DNA of 64,000 nt from Paenibacillus sp. BIHB 4019 (lineage in GTDB: Bacteria > Bacillota > Bacilli > Paenibacillales > Paenibacillaceae): the NCBI RefSeq assembly GCF_002741035.1, contig NZ_CP016808.1, forward strand, positions 2,852,001 through 2,916,000. Direction: 5' to 3'. Below, one piece after another: positions 17,594 through 25,174 of the stretch. How positions within the stretch are numbered: the stretch's first letter is position 1; every line of letters begins with the position of its first letter. The position numbers and the translations under genes are program-made. Under the pieces are notes generated by a model, which was given only the letters and a program-made list of their open reading frames with translations, was not told where the DNA came from and ran no database searches.

Positions 17594-18040
17594 CTACGAA
17601 TCGTTTCCTAGTTCGACCAGACGCCTTAATGCGGGAATGGCGGAGGCGATTGCCTGTTTTTCCTCCTCAGTGAGCCCTTCACTGAATTTCGAGAGCTTCG
17701 TTATGCGATTCAAACGACGCGAATCAATAACATTTGCCCCTAGCGCGGTAATATGGACTTGAACGACTCGGCCATCATTTGGATCTGGCCGGCGCTCGAC
17801 GAGCCCGTCTCGTTCAAGCCGGGTAACCAACTGTGTGATTCCCGACTGCGTAACTTGCTCATTAACGGTCAGCTCAGTAAGCCGCATGGGACTCTTGAGG
17901 GACAACGTGTGCAGGACGGAAAGGGTAGTGAAGCTTAGTTTTTCAATGGACGGCATCCGAATGAAAATCCTCGTTAAATCTTCGAACACCATAGCGAAGT
18001 CAGTAACGTTCAACTCGTTCAAGTTATTTTTAGGTTTCAT
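17594..18040 (-). CDS. MarR-family transcriptional regulator
   Basis: A 148-residue winged-helix repressor. The recognition region VTQSGITQLVTRLERDGLVERRPDPNDGR (quoted from about residue 64; the wing is DPNDGR) is typical of the family. It precedes the epoxide hydrolase gene in an apparent operon and probably senses the compound that enzyme detoxifies. There is no Shine-Dalgarno sequence before the ATG. The -10 box lies only 7 bp from the start codon, which predicts a leaderless transcript. Confidence 0.85.
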   Translation of the reverse strand: MKPKNNLNELNVTDFAMVFEDLTRIFIRMPSIEKLSFTTLSVLHTLSLKSPMRLTELTVNEQVTQSGITQLVTRLERDGLVERRPDPNDGRVVQVHITALGANVIDSRRLNRITKLSKFSEGLTEEEKQAIASAIPALRRLVELGNDS

Positions 18041-18096
18041 GAATAAAACTATATCACTAACTTATATAAGTGTCTAATGTAAAATGGGTTAGTGAT
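18041..18096 (-). promoter_or_regulatory. Leaderless promoter and operator of the MarR gene
   Basis: Reading the minus strand, TAGACA (18071-18076) and TATAGT (18048-18053) are separated by exactly 17 bp. The spacer contains most of the perfect palindrome ACTTATATAAGT (18060-18071). A second inverted repeat, ATCACTAAC / GTTAGTGAT (18053-18061 and 18088-18096), brackets the promoter. Both are plausible MarR operators, consistent with autorepression. Confidence 0.6.
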
Positions 18097-18423
18097 GTTC
18101 TGAACAATAAAGTTTTGCGCTCTTCTATTTTAGGAAATGACGACACAAAAATTTAAAACAGGGCGACGTCGTTATTAATAGTCAAAAAAATCAGTCAGCC
18201 AGGATAGAATACATGAATAATCATGATTTTATTGATAAAGGCTAGTTATTGACAGTACCGTCTTGAACCCGCAAACGGGTTGTTCACGAAAGCGACAAGG
18301 ATTTTTGACAGAATCATGAGGGTTGATTGAGTAGCAGCACATAAGTGTCGCTTTATGGTAACCTATAGAAGTAACCTAAAGAAACCTATAGAAATGAAAA
18401 CATATACAGGGAGTGTTATTCAC

Positions 18424-19344
18424 ATGCTGATGCAAAGCAATACAAATAGTATCGAACGAATGCCGATCTCCATTACGAAGGTGCTCTTTGAGACGATAAA
18501 GTTTGGCATTATTAAGTCGAACCTCATTGCGATGATTGCAGGGCTTAGCATGGCGCTGTACGTTCATCACTTATCGTTTTTCGATAAGATCGGCAACATC
18601 GTGTTGGCTTTGATCGGATCTGCCTTGGTGATCGGAGCAGCCGGCATTTTCAATAATTTATATGATCGCGATATCGATGCCATTATGGAACGGACGAAAA
18701 ATAGGCCGACTGTATCCGGAATCGTTGATGTCGGGAGCGGGCTAATCATGGGGATCTGGATCGCGGCCGGCGGCCTTGTCGCGTTGTATATGTCTTCTCC
18801 GCTTGCCGCTTACTGCGGCTTTCTGGGGCTGTTCCTCTATGTCGTGCCTTATACCATGTGGACGAAGCGCAGAACCATCTATAATACGGAGGTGGGCAGC
18901 TTGTCAGGGGCGATGCCTCCGCTGATCGGTTGGGCCGCTATTTCACCTGACATTTTTCACCCTGGTGCAATGGCGTTGTTCCTGTTAATGGTGATTTGGC
19001 AGATGCCGCATTTTTATGCCATCGGCATTCGTCGTATGGAGGAATACCGGGCGGCTAACATCCCGATGCTGCCGGTCGTCAAGGGCATTCGCAGAACGTA
19101 TGTGCAGATGAATGTATATCTGGTTGCGTTGTTCCTGAGCAGCTTCATGTTCTGGTCCTTTAATCCGTATATCGCTGTGGCGAATGCGCTCCTGAGCTTG
19201 GCTTGGTTAGTTCTGAGCGTCGACGGATATCGTCGGAAGCCGGAGGAAAAGTGGGCGCGTTCGATGTTCATTTTTTCGCTGAACCACATCACGGTGCTGC
19301 TGCTGATGATCGTCGGCTACTCCTTGGGTGCGCCTTTGTTATAA
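18424..19344 (+). CDS. ctaB: Protoheme IX farnesyltransferase (heme O synthase)
   Basis: A membrane prenyltransferase that adds farnesyl to heme b, making heme O for cytochrome oxidases. It has 306 residues and about nine membrane segments. The first aspartate-rich prenyl-diphosphate motif is visible as NNLYDRDIDAIMERTKNRP (residues 77-95), and the second conserved loop includes YTMWTKRRTIYNTEVGSLSGA. The ATG at 18424 is chosen over the in-frame GTG at 18355 region because AGGGAG lies 10 bp upstream and the family has a short N-terminus. The gene stands alone here, away from the usual ctaA or cox genes. A hairpin AACCCG / CGGGTT lies in its upstream region near 18268. Confidence 0.88.
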   Translation: MLMQSNTNSIERMPISITKVLFETIKFGIIKSNLIAMIAGLSMALYVHHLSFFDKIGNIVLALIGSALVIGAAGIFNNLYDRDIDAIMERTKNRPTVSGIVDVGSGLIMGIWIAAGGLVALYMSSPLAAYCGFLGLFLYVVPYTMWTKRRTIYNTEVGSLSGAMPPLIGWAAISPDIFHPGAMALFLLMVIWQMPHFYAIGIRRMEEYRAANIPMLPVVKGIRRTYVQMNVYLVALFLSSFMFWSFNPYIAVANALLSLAWLVLSVDGYRRKPEEKWARSMFIFSLNHITVLLLMIVGYSLGAPLL

Positions 19345-19406
19345 TGGCAATCCCTTTCGGTCGGGATTTTAGGTGTATAGACATAAGATTTCGGATAACA
19401 TAAATG

Positions 19407-19437
19407 AAAAAAGCCGCAAAGAGAGCGGCTTTTTTTT
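19407..19437 (+). terminator. Rho-independent terminator after ctaB
   Basis: The stem AAAAAAGCCGC / GCGGCTTTTTT with a 7-bp loop and a T run lies about 65 bp after the stop codon. Confidence 0.9.
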
Positions 19438-19463
19438 CTCCGCATTAAAATAATAAAAGGGAT

Positions 19464-19541
19464 TGTGAAGAGGATATGGTTAAAGCAGTGGATCAAACCT
19501 CCTAAAACGAAAAAGCAATCATTTTAGGAGGTTATTATAAA
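19464..19541 (+). promoter_or_regulatory. Translational attenuator of the cat gene
   Basis: A short leader frame (ATG 19476, nine codons MVKAVDQTS, stop at 19505) runs into a perfect 12-bp stem. AACCTCCTAAAA (19496-19507) pairs with TTTTAGGAGGTT (19522-19533) and hides the cat ribosome site AGGAGG (19526-19531). In the classic cat genes, drug-induced stalling on a leader beginning like this one opens the stem. The leader start is weakly supported: AGAGGA is very close and AAAGGG is about 13 bp away. Confidence 0.75.
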
Positions 19542-20212
19542 TGAACTTTAATCCGATTATTATGGATAACTGGAGTAGGAAACCGTACTTTGAGCATTAT
19601 ATAAACAAGGTCAGATGTACCTTTAGCATGACGTCAAATATAGATATTACCCGGCTGCTGACAGAACTCAAGAGTCAGGAGATTAAGCTTTATCCCGCCC
19701 TCATCCACATGATAGCTGCTGTGGTGAATAGCCATCATGAATTTCGCACATGCTTTCATTCGGATGGTACATTAGGCTATTGGGATCGTTTGTCTCCTAG
19801 CTTTACCATTTTCCATGATGATGATAAGACTTTTTCAAGCATGTGGACTTTGTACGGCGAAGATTTTAATGATTTCTACAGCCGTTATCTTGATGATATG
19901 AAAAAGTACGGAAAGGTTAAACAATTTGCCTCTAAACCAAACGAGCCGCCCAACACCTTCCCTATTTCTAGCATACCTTGGGTTAGCTTCACAGGCTTTA
20001 ATTTGAATATCTATAACGAGGGAACCTTTTTGCTCCCCATCTTTACAATGGGGAAATTCTTTCAGCAGGAAGGCAAAATACTGCTGCCACTATCCGGGCA
20101 ATTCCACCATGCTATATGCGACGGTTACCATGCCGGGATGCTGTATAATGAGCTGCAATTACGTGCTGATACTTGCAAGGAATGGCTGCCCAACGATACT
20201 CCATTTCGCTAA
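19541..20212 (+). CDS. cat: Type A chloramphenicol O-acetyltransferase
   Basis: A cytoplasmic enzyme of 223 residues, the usual family length, that acetylates chloramphenicol with acetyl-CoA and inactivates it. The active-site motif HHAICDGYH is intact (His190 catalytic, Asp194 structural), as are the N-terminal region NxxxWxRKxYFEHY and the PISSIPWVSFTGFN strand. AGGAGG lies 9 bp before the ATG and is sequestered in an attenuator hairpin, so expression should be drug-inducible. A terminator follows. There are no transposon genes directly beside it, so it may be a resident chromosomal cat. Confidence 0.9.
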   Translation: MNFNPIIMDNWSRKPYFEHYINKVRCTFSMTSNIDITRLLTELKSQEIKLYPALIHMIAAVVNSHHEFRTCFHSDGTLGYWDRLSPSFTIFHDDDKTFSSMWTLYGEDFNDFYSRYLDDMKKYGKVKQFASKPNEPPNTFPISSIPWVSFTGFNLNIYNEGTFLLPIFTMGKFFQQEGKILLPLSGQFHHAICDGYHAGMLYNELQLRADTCKEWLPNDTPFR

Positions 20213-20241
20213 TGGACACGTTGTGAAATATGGAAACGGTA

Positions 20242-20276
20242 ACCCGATGATGCTTTTCTAGATCATCGGGTCTTTT
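20242..20276 (+). terminator. Rho-independent terminator after cat
   Basis: The stem ACCCGATGAT / ATCATCGGGT is followed by CTTTTTAT. Confidence 0.9.
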
Positions 20277-20504
20277 TATGTGTAAAAGCGAGGCCACTCC
20301 TAACTTCTTGCAGTGAGCCGGTTTTGGCTATGAATAGCTTGCCGGCTTTCTCCAGCTGCTGTCTTTACTTAAAGTAAAACATTAAAATATGTATGTTAAG
20401 TTTTTTGAAATGGATTGCATGATAAATCAAGGGTTTGAAGAACCCATCTTAGTTATTGCATCAACGTTGTACAATTAAATTAAAAACGAAAGTTGGAGAT
20501 TTTT

Positions 20505-21182
20505 TTGGAAAATGTTAATTTTGCCTGCACGCCGTTTCGGAACGCAGAGCCCGGCGCAATCATTACCTTCGGCATTTATCCTCAGACCGCGGGCGGCGCA
20601 GACAGAACGCCGATCAGGTGGCGGGTGCTGCAAAATGCAGGCAGCGAGCTGTTCCTGTTGAGCGAGTACATTTTGGAATGCAGGCGGTATCATGGTGAAT
20701 TTGTCGATATCTCATGGCGTAATTCTGATATGCGAAAATGGCTGAACGATGAGTTTTATAACACTGCATTCAATGACTCCGAGAAACGGCTTATCAAGAC
20801 TTCACATTGCACGGACAACGGAGAGGGGAGCGTGGACACAGACGACGAGGTTTTTCTGCTCAGTGTTGCGGAGGTGAAAGAACTGACCTCTAAACATGAT
20901 GAAGCCGCTTTAAGCGTGAAACGTCGGGCAATAGGAACGGAATTTTCCAAACTGAAAAAGGAAGATGGCTGTCACCTGTATGTGTATGATAAAACCGTCA
21001 AAGCTGACTATATCATCGAGAAGGGTGAGGAATTAGGCTGCTCTTGGTGGTGGCTGAGAACCCAGCCGGTTAGTTGTTCACGTGCTTATTTTATTGGCCC
21101 ACGCAGCAGTATACGCAGTTATGGCCGTGTTAACTTAGCTCGCGACGGCGTGCGCCCCGCTATCAAAGTGGCCGTTCCTTAA
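20505..21182 (+). CDS. DUF6273-like domain protein
   Basis: A protein of about 225 residues resembling the DUF6273 family, known mostly from Firmicutes. Visible family features are the GAIITFGIYPQT start, IRWRVL, LLSEYILECRRYH, SWRNSDMRKWLNDEFYNTAF, and the C-terminal WWWLRT and GVRPAIKV motifs. The fold is related to C-type-lectin or formylglycine-enzyme-like modules, but no activity is known. TTG at 20505 is proposed as start because GTTGGAG lies 6 bp upstream; another TTG at 20493 would overlap that site. There is no signal peptide, so it is cytoplasmic. Confidence 0.7.
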   Translation: MENVNFACTPFRNAEPGAIITFGIYPQTAGGADRTPIRWRVLQNAGSELFLLSEYILECRRYHGEFVDISWRNSDMRKWLNDEFYNTAFNDSEKRLIKTSHCTDNGEGSVDTDDEVFLLSVAEVKELTSKHDEAALSVKRRAIGTEFSKLKKEDGCHLYVYDKTVKADYIIEKGEELGCSWWWLRTQPVSCSRAYFIGPRSSIRSYGRVNLARDGVRPAIKVAVP

Positions 21183-21232
21183 TTTTTATCCACGGATGCC
21201 AGCTGTTTCACATATCTATCGCTTAAAACAAA

Positions 21233-21280
21233 CAAAGCTCGGTTTTGGATCACTTGGACGTGATCTGAAACCGAGCTTTG
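21233..21280 (+). terminator. Long inverted repeat, possible terminator
   Basis: About 21 bp of stem, beginning CAAAGCTCGGTTTTGGATCA and closing with CCGAGCTTTG, around the loop TTGGA. There is no T tract after it, so it could be a repeat element or transcript-stabilising hairpin instead. Confidence 0.5.
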
Positions 21281-21349
21281 CTCTTGCATGATATTGATGA
21301 ATAACAACATCCATCGTCAGGTTAGTCTTCAAGTGTAATGGTTGATTAG

Positions 21350-21645
21350 GTCCAGGTCGTAATCATTTCAACCGGGAGAGAACAGAATAACTATCGGAGT
21401 TACGCTTTAGGAATTGTTAATCATCTAAACACTGTTAAAATGGTTTGGCTGTTGGATTTTCGATTCACGATATAAAATTCATGATTTCGAAAAAAGGAAT
21501 ATCAAAAGAGGAACAAACACGCATCATTAAAGGGAAAATTTCAGAAATGGAAGAAGCTCAAAAAAAATTAGAGGATTCCAAACAAAATATATACGATATT
21601 CTTGAATTGGATATTACGTGTGGCGATGGATTTGGGAAGCACTAA
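21350..21645 (+). pseudogene. Broken MerR-family regulator
   Basis: The frame from about 21371 reads NNYRSY...IVNHLNTVKM, the end of a MerR DNA-binding domain. A frameshift near 21445 moves to the frame of AVGFSIHDIKFMISKKGIS...KISEMEEAQKKLEDSK, the MerR dimerisation coiled coil, ending GDGFGKH. The first half of the helix-turn-helix is missing. The gene cannot make a working DNA-binding protein as it stands. Confidence 0.7.
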
Positions 21646-21652
21646 TAGCAGG

Positions 21653-21682
21653 TCTGCCAGAACGACTTGGCAGTCTTTTTTA
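21653..21682 (+). terminator. Short terminator
   Basis: CTGCCA / TGGCAG around a short loop, followed by CTTTTTTA, just after the MerR remnant. Confidence 0.6.
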
Positions 21683-21728
21683 CTGAGGCATGTTCCGGAT
21701 GAAAGATTGAGGTATTCTAAGCAAAGAA

Positions 21729-21756
21729 TTGATATAGTAAACGCTTTCAATATATT
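21729..21756 (+). promoter_or_regulatory. Promoter with cre-like site before the sensor kinase
   Basis: TTGATA (21729-21734) and TATATT (21751-21756) are 16 bp apart. Between them lies TAGTAAACGCTTTCA (21735-21749), which fits the CcpA cre consensus WTGNAANCGNWNNCW except for one base. This position would block RNA polymerase when preferred sugars are present. Confidence 0.55.
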
Positions 21757-21803
21757 GTAATATATCGGGTGAAGTGCAATTTCGAAACAAGGATGGAAAT
21801 GAC

Positions 21804-23525
21804 ATGCGAATCAAATTCAACATCTTTCAGAAATTGCTTGTGTTGCTGCTGATTTTGCTGACGCCGGTCGTGGCGCTTTATTATTATTCAACGTACAAAA
21901 GCATCAATGTCATACAGGAGGAGCTCATTAAGGCGAGTCTGAACCAGATGGAGCTTTTTATGGCACAGCTGGATGCCAGCATAGAGAAATTCGATCTGGT
22001 CTCTGCCCCCATGCTCGTTGACACGAATGTGCTGGAATACCGGTACAACCTCAACATGAGCGATTATTCCTTAATGAAAACCCGGCTGCTAATTCAGGAG
22101 AAGCTGTCGCTGGCCAGCGCGTCGGGCAACTGGCGTAATGATATGACGATCTTTTTTCCGCAAAAAGGCGATAGCATATCTTCTTCTCCCTCCTATGAAT
22201 TTGATCTTGAAGAGTTTGAGGGCCGGTTCTCGCTAGGATGGAGCTACAGTGAAGATTTGGGGATAGGCTCCGGTTTTACTCGTACCTATGTCACTACGGG
22301 GTACAAACCGGCTCGTCCGAACGAGCTAGATGTTGCCGTTCGCATTAATCTGTACAAGTGGAGCTTCGAGAATCTGCTCGACACCTACAAGGCTGGCCAC
22401 TCCAATAATCCGTTTTTTTACAAAGAGGGACATGCCATCATCGCCAGCCGGTCCGCACAAGGACTAAAGATGGATGGAATCGTCGCAGAATTGGGCGACA
22501 GGGTCAATAGTCGTACTTCCGGTTTCTTGATTCATTCGTTCGATGGCAGGCCTTATCTGATCACCTATTATTATTCTAACCTTCTTGACTGGCAGCTCAT
22601 CGATTCCGTTCCGCTCGACCAAATAATCGGGCCAATTAAGCAGCAAAGGGTGCTGTTTGGAGCGTCATCTTTCATTTTGCTCCTATCCGGTATCGCCGCC
22701 GCGACTGCCTTGTACTGGAACGTACAGAGGCCAATCTTTCGGCTCGTGCATGCGGTGCAGCAGATCAAGCGGGGCGATTACGCCTACCGTCTGCCGAAAA
22801 AATCAAACAATGAATTCGCGTTCCTTATGCAAAACTTCAATGAGATGGCGACGCAGATCCAAGATCTAATCGAGCATGACTTGCAATCGCGCATTCTTGC
22901 TCGCGATGCAACGCTGAAGCAATTACAGGCGCAGATTCATCCTCATTTTTTGTACAACTGCCTGGGTTTCATCATTAACATGACCAAAATGGGAAAGGAT
23001 CGGGCAGTCATCGACATGGCGTATCATTTGGCCGACTATTACCGGTATACAACACGTATGGACAACCAAGGAGCCAGCATGGGCGAAGAGCTTGCGTTCG
23101 TACGCATTCACTTGGAAATTCTCAGGCTTCGCAATGAGACGCTGACCTACAGCATCGAGCTGCCGGAGGAGCTTGCACAGCTACGCGTCCCCCGGCTTCT
23201 CATCCAACCGATCGTGGAGAATGCGCTGGTGCATGGACTTGAGAACGTCGAATACCCGGGCCGGGTGGAAATCAGGGTCTACGTCAAGGACAGCTGGGTG
23301 CACTTGGAAGTAGAGGATAACGGCAAAGGATTGAATATGGAGCAGATCGGCCAACTGCACAAGGAGCTTCGTGTCCCGGCTGGTGAATATGCCGGCTGCG
23401 GCCTATGGAATGTGTATCAGCGGCTGCAGGGCAACCATGGGGCAGACGCCAAAATGGCATTTATTCCATCCAGGCTGGGCGGGCTAGCCGTCAGCTTAGT
23501 CTGGAGACTGAAGAATGAAGAATGA
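21804..23525 (+). CDS. YesM-type sensor histidine kinase
   Basis: A membrane sensor of 574 residues. TM1 (about 9-29) and TM2 (about 288-310) flank an extracytoplasmic sensing domain. They are followed by HAMP, a His_kinase domain with phospho-acceptor His381 in QIHPHFLYN, and an HATPase domain (IVENALVHGL N box, EVEDNGKGL G1 box, GCGLWNVYQRL G2 box). The ATG at 21804 is preceded by AAGGAT; an in-frame GTG at 21774 lacks a site. It pairs with the AraC-type response regulator 47 bp downstream. In related systems the signal is an extracellular sugar or its binding protein. Confidence 0.87.
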   Translation: MRIKFNIFQKLLVLLLILLTPVVALYYYSTYKSINVIQEELIKASLNQMELFMAQLDASIEKFDLVSAPMLVDTNVLEYRYNLNMSDYSLMKTRLLIQEKLSLASASGNWRNDMTIFFPQKGDSISSSPSYEFDLEEFEGRFSLGWSYSEDLGIGSGFTRTYVTTGYKPARPNELDVAVRINLYKWSFENLLDTYKAGHSNNPFFYKEGHAIIASRSAQGLKMDGIVAELGDRVNSRTSGFLIHSFDGRPYLITYYYSNLLDWQLIDSVPLDQIIGPIKQQRVLFGASSFILLLSGIAAATALYWNVQRPIFRLVHAVQQIKRGDYAYRLPKKSNNEFAFLMQNFNEMATQIQDLIEHDLQSRILARDATLKQLQAQIHPHFLYNCLGFIINMTKMGKDRAVIDMAYHLADYYRYTTRMDNQGASMGEELAFVRIHLEILRLRNETLTYSIELPEELAQLRVPRLLIQPIVENALVHGLENVEYPGRVEIRVYVKDSWVHLEVEDNGKGLNMEQIGQLHKELRVPAGEYAGCGLWNVYQRLQGNHGADAKMAFIPSRLGGLAVSLVWRLKNEE

Positions 23526-23572
23526 AGACTGAAGAATGCAGATTGGAGACGTAACGATAAGGAGGAAAAGCC

Positions 23573-25174
23573 ATGAATAGCCTGCTTGTGGTTGATGACG
23601 AGAAACACTATGCAGACAGTCTGGCAGATACGATTCCATGGACGAAGCTCGGCATCTCCCCGGTTTTGAAAGCTTACAGCGCAAGCGAGGCGCTTGCACT
23701 GATGGAAGCTTTTCCTGTCGACATCCTCATGACGGATATTCGTATGCCGCGCATGAATGGCCTGGAACTGATCGAGCAGGCCAGAAGGCGCAGTCCCCAA
23801 TTGAAATGCTTGCTGCACACAGGTTATGCCGACTTTGATTATGCTCGCAAAGCGATTGAGCTTCAAGCGCTCGATTACTTGATGAAGCCGGCTAAGGATG
23901 AGCAGCTATTGGAGGCAATGGGCCGAATCGTTAAGCAGCTTGAGCAGGAGCGAGCGATCGAACAGGGCTTCCGTATATATCAGGACAACAGCGCCGAGCT
24001 GAAGGCAGGATTGCTGCTCAAGGCGCTCAGCGGCAGCCTAAACAGCGAGGCGCTTGCGGAAAAGTTGAAGCTGTTCGACCTCCCGCTGCTGATACCAGGC
24101 CACGTCTCATTGTGCCTCGTTCGGTTAGGTCCCCCCTTCGATGGACAGGATCTCTACTCGCAGTCTCTAATCCGGTTCGCGGTAACGAACATGCTGGAAG
24201 AACTGCTGATGGAGCGGTATGATTGCTGGCCGGCTGCGGACGATGAAGGGACCCTGCTAGTTCTCGTGTACGATCTATCGGGCGCGCCGCCGGATCAGGA
24301 ATGGGTGCACGAGCGGTTAGACCAGTTAAAGCGGGAAGTACAGAACTTGCTTAAAGGAGAAATATTCGTGGGCGAGACTGACTGTCTTTTCCCGGAAGGG
24401 CTGCAAGCCAGTTACATGGCGGTCATAACACGTCTGGACAGTGATGGGCGTTCGTCCGGGCAGGTGACCGAGCGGAACGAGGAGGAGGCGCGCCTCATGC
24501 GAAAGCTCTACGAGACGCCTCTTCTGACGCATCTTTTAGAGTCTGAGAAGTGGGAGGAGGCGGAGATTAAAATCCGTGCGTTCGTGTCGCCATTGCTGCA
24601 CACGGGTTCGCCGGATCTCATGCGCGACGTTTTTTTCTTTCTGTCTAATGCATTCCAGTATATTGCGAATCGCAGCGGCAGGACGCTGGCGCAGATGCTT
24701 ACTCCCGGACAGTCCGCTTATGTAAAGGGGAAAGCGATGCTGCACGCGTCGCAGCTGGAAGGCTGGGCGCTGGACTCGCTGCGCACGCTTCGCGATAAGC
24801 TGGGGGAGGAAACCGAGGACCATAGCCAGGCGATCGTCCGAAAGACGCAGTCTTACATCCGCGAGGAAATTGACAAGGACTTGTCGCTTACGATGTTGGC
24901 AAGACGAGTCTTCGTACATCCCAACCATCTCTCTAAACTTTTTAAGCAATGTACGGATACGACCGTTTCCCAATATATTTACGAACAGCGTATGCTCAAG
25001 GCCTGCGAGCTGCTGAAGCATACGGATTATAAAATTTACTATATTGGAGAAAGCATCGGTTACCCGAATACGAATTGGTTTATTCGTAAATTCCGTGACT
25101 ATTATCAGGTGACGCCGCAGGAATTCAGGGACAGATACCGATCAGGAATGGAACGGGGAGAGTCGGGCTGGTGA
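23573..25174 (+). CDS. YesN-type response regulator, AraC family
   Basis: 533 residues. An N-terminal receiver domain has phospho-acceptor Asp55 in ILMTDIRMPRMNG. A long unassigned middle region follows, and then a C-terminal AraC DNA-binding domain (LSLTMLARRVFVHPNHLSKLFKQ...IGYPNTNWFIRKFRDYY). AAGGAGG lies upstream. It forms an operon with the kinase before it and overlaps the next gene by 4 bp, so the three are translated together. Confidence 0.88.
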   Translation: MNSLLVVDDEKHYADSLADTIPWTKLGISPVLKAYSASEALALMEAFPVDILMTDIRMPRMNGLELIEQARRRSPQLKCLLHTGYADFDYARKAIELQALDYLMKPAKDEQLLEAMGRIVKQLEQERAIEQGFRIYQDNSAELKAGLLLKALSGSLNSEALAEKLKLFDLPLLIPGHVSLCLVRLGPPFDGQDLYSQSLIRFAVTNMLEELLMERYDCWPAADDEGTLLVLVYDLSGAPPDQEWVHERLDQLKREVQNLLKGEIFVGETDCLFPEGLQASYMAVITRLDSDGRSSGQVTERNEEEARLMRKLYETPLLTHLLESEKWEEAEIKIRAFVSPLLHTGSPDLMRDVFFFLSNAFQYIANRSGRTLAQMLTPGQSAYVKGKAMLHASQLEGWALDSLRTLRDKLGEETEDHSQAIVRKTQSYIREEIDKDLSLTMLARRVFVHPNHLSKLFKQCTDTTVSQYIYEQRMLKACELLKHTDYKIYYIGESIGYPNTNWFIRKFRDYYQVTPQEFRDRYRSGMERGESGW

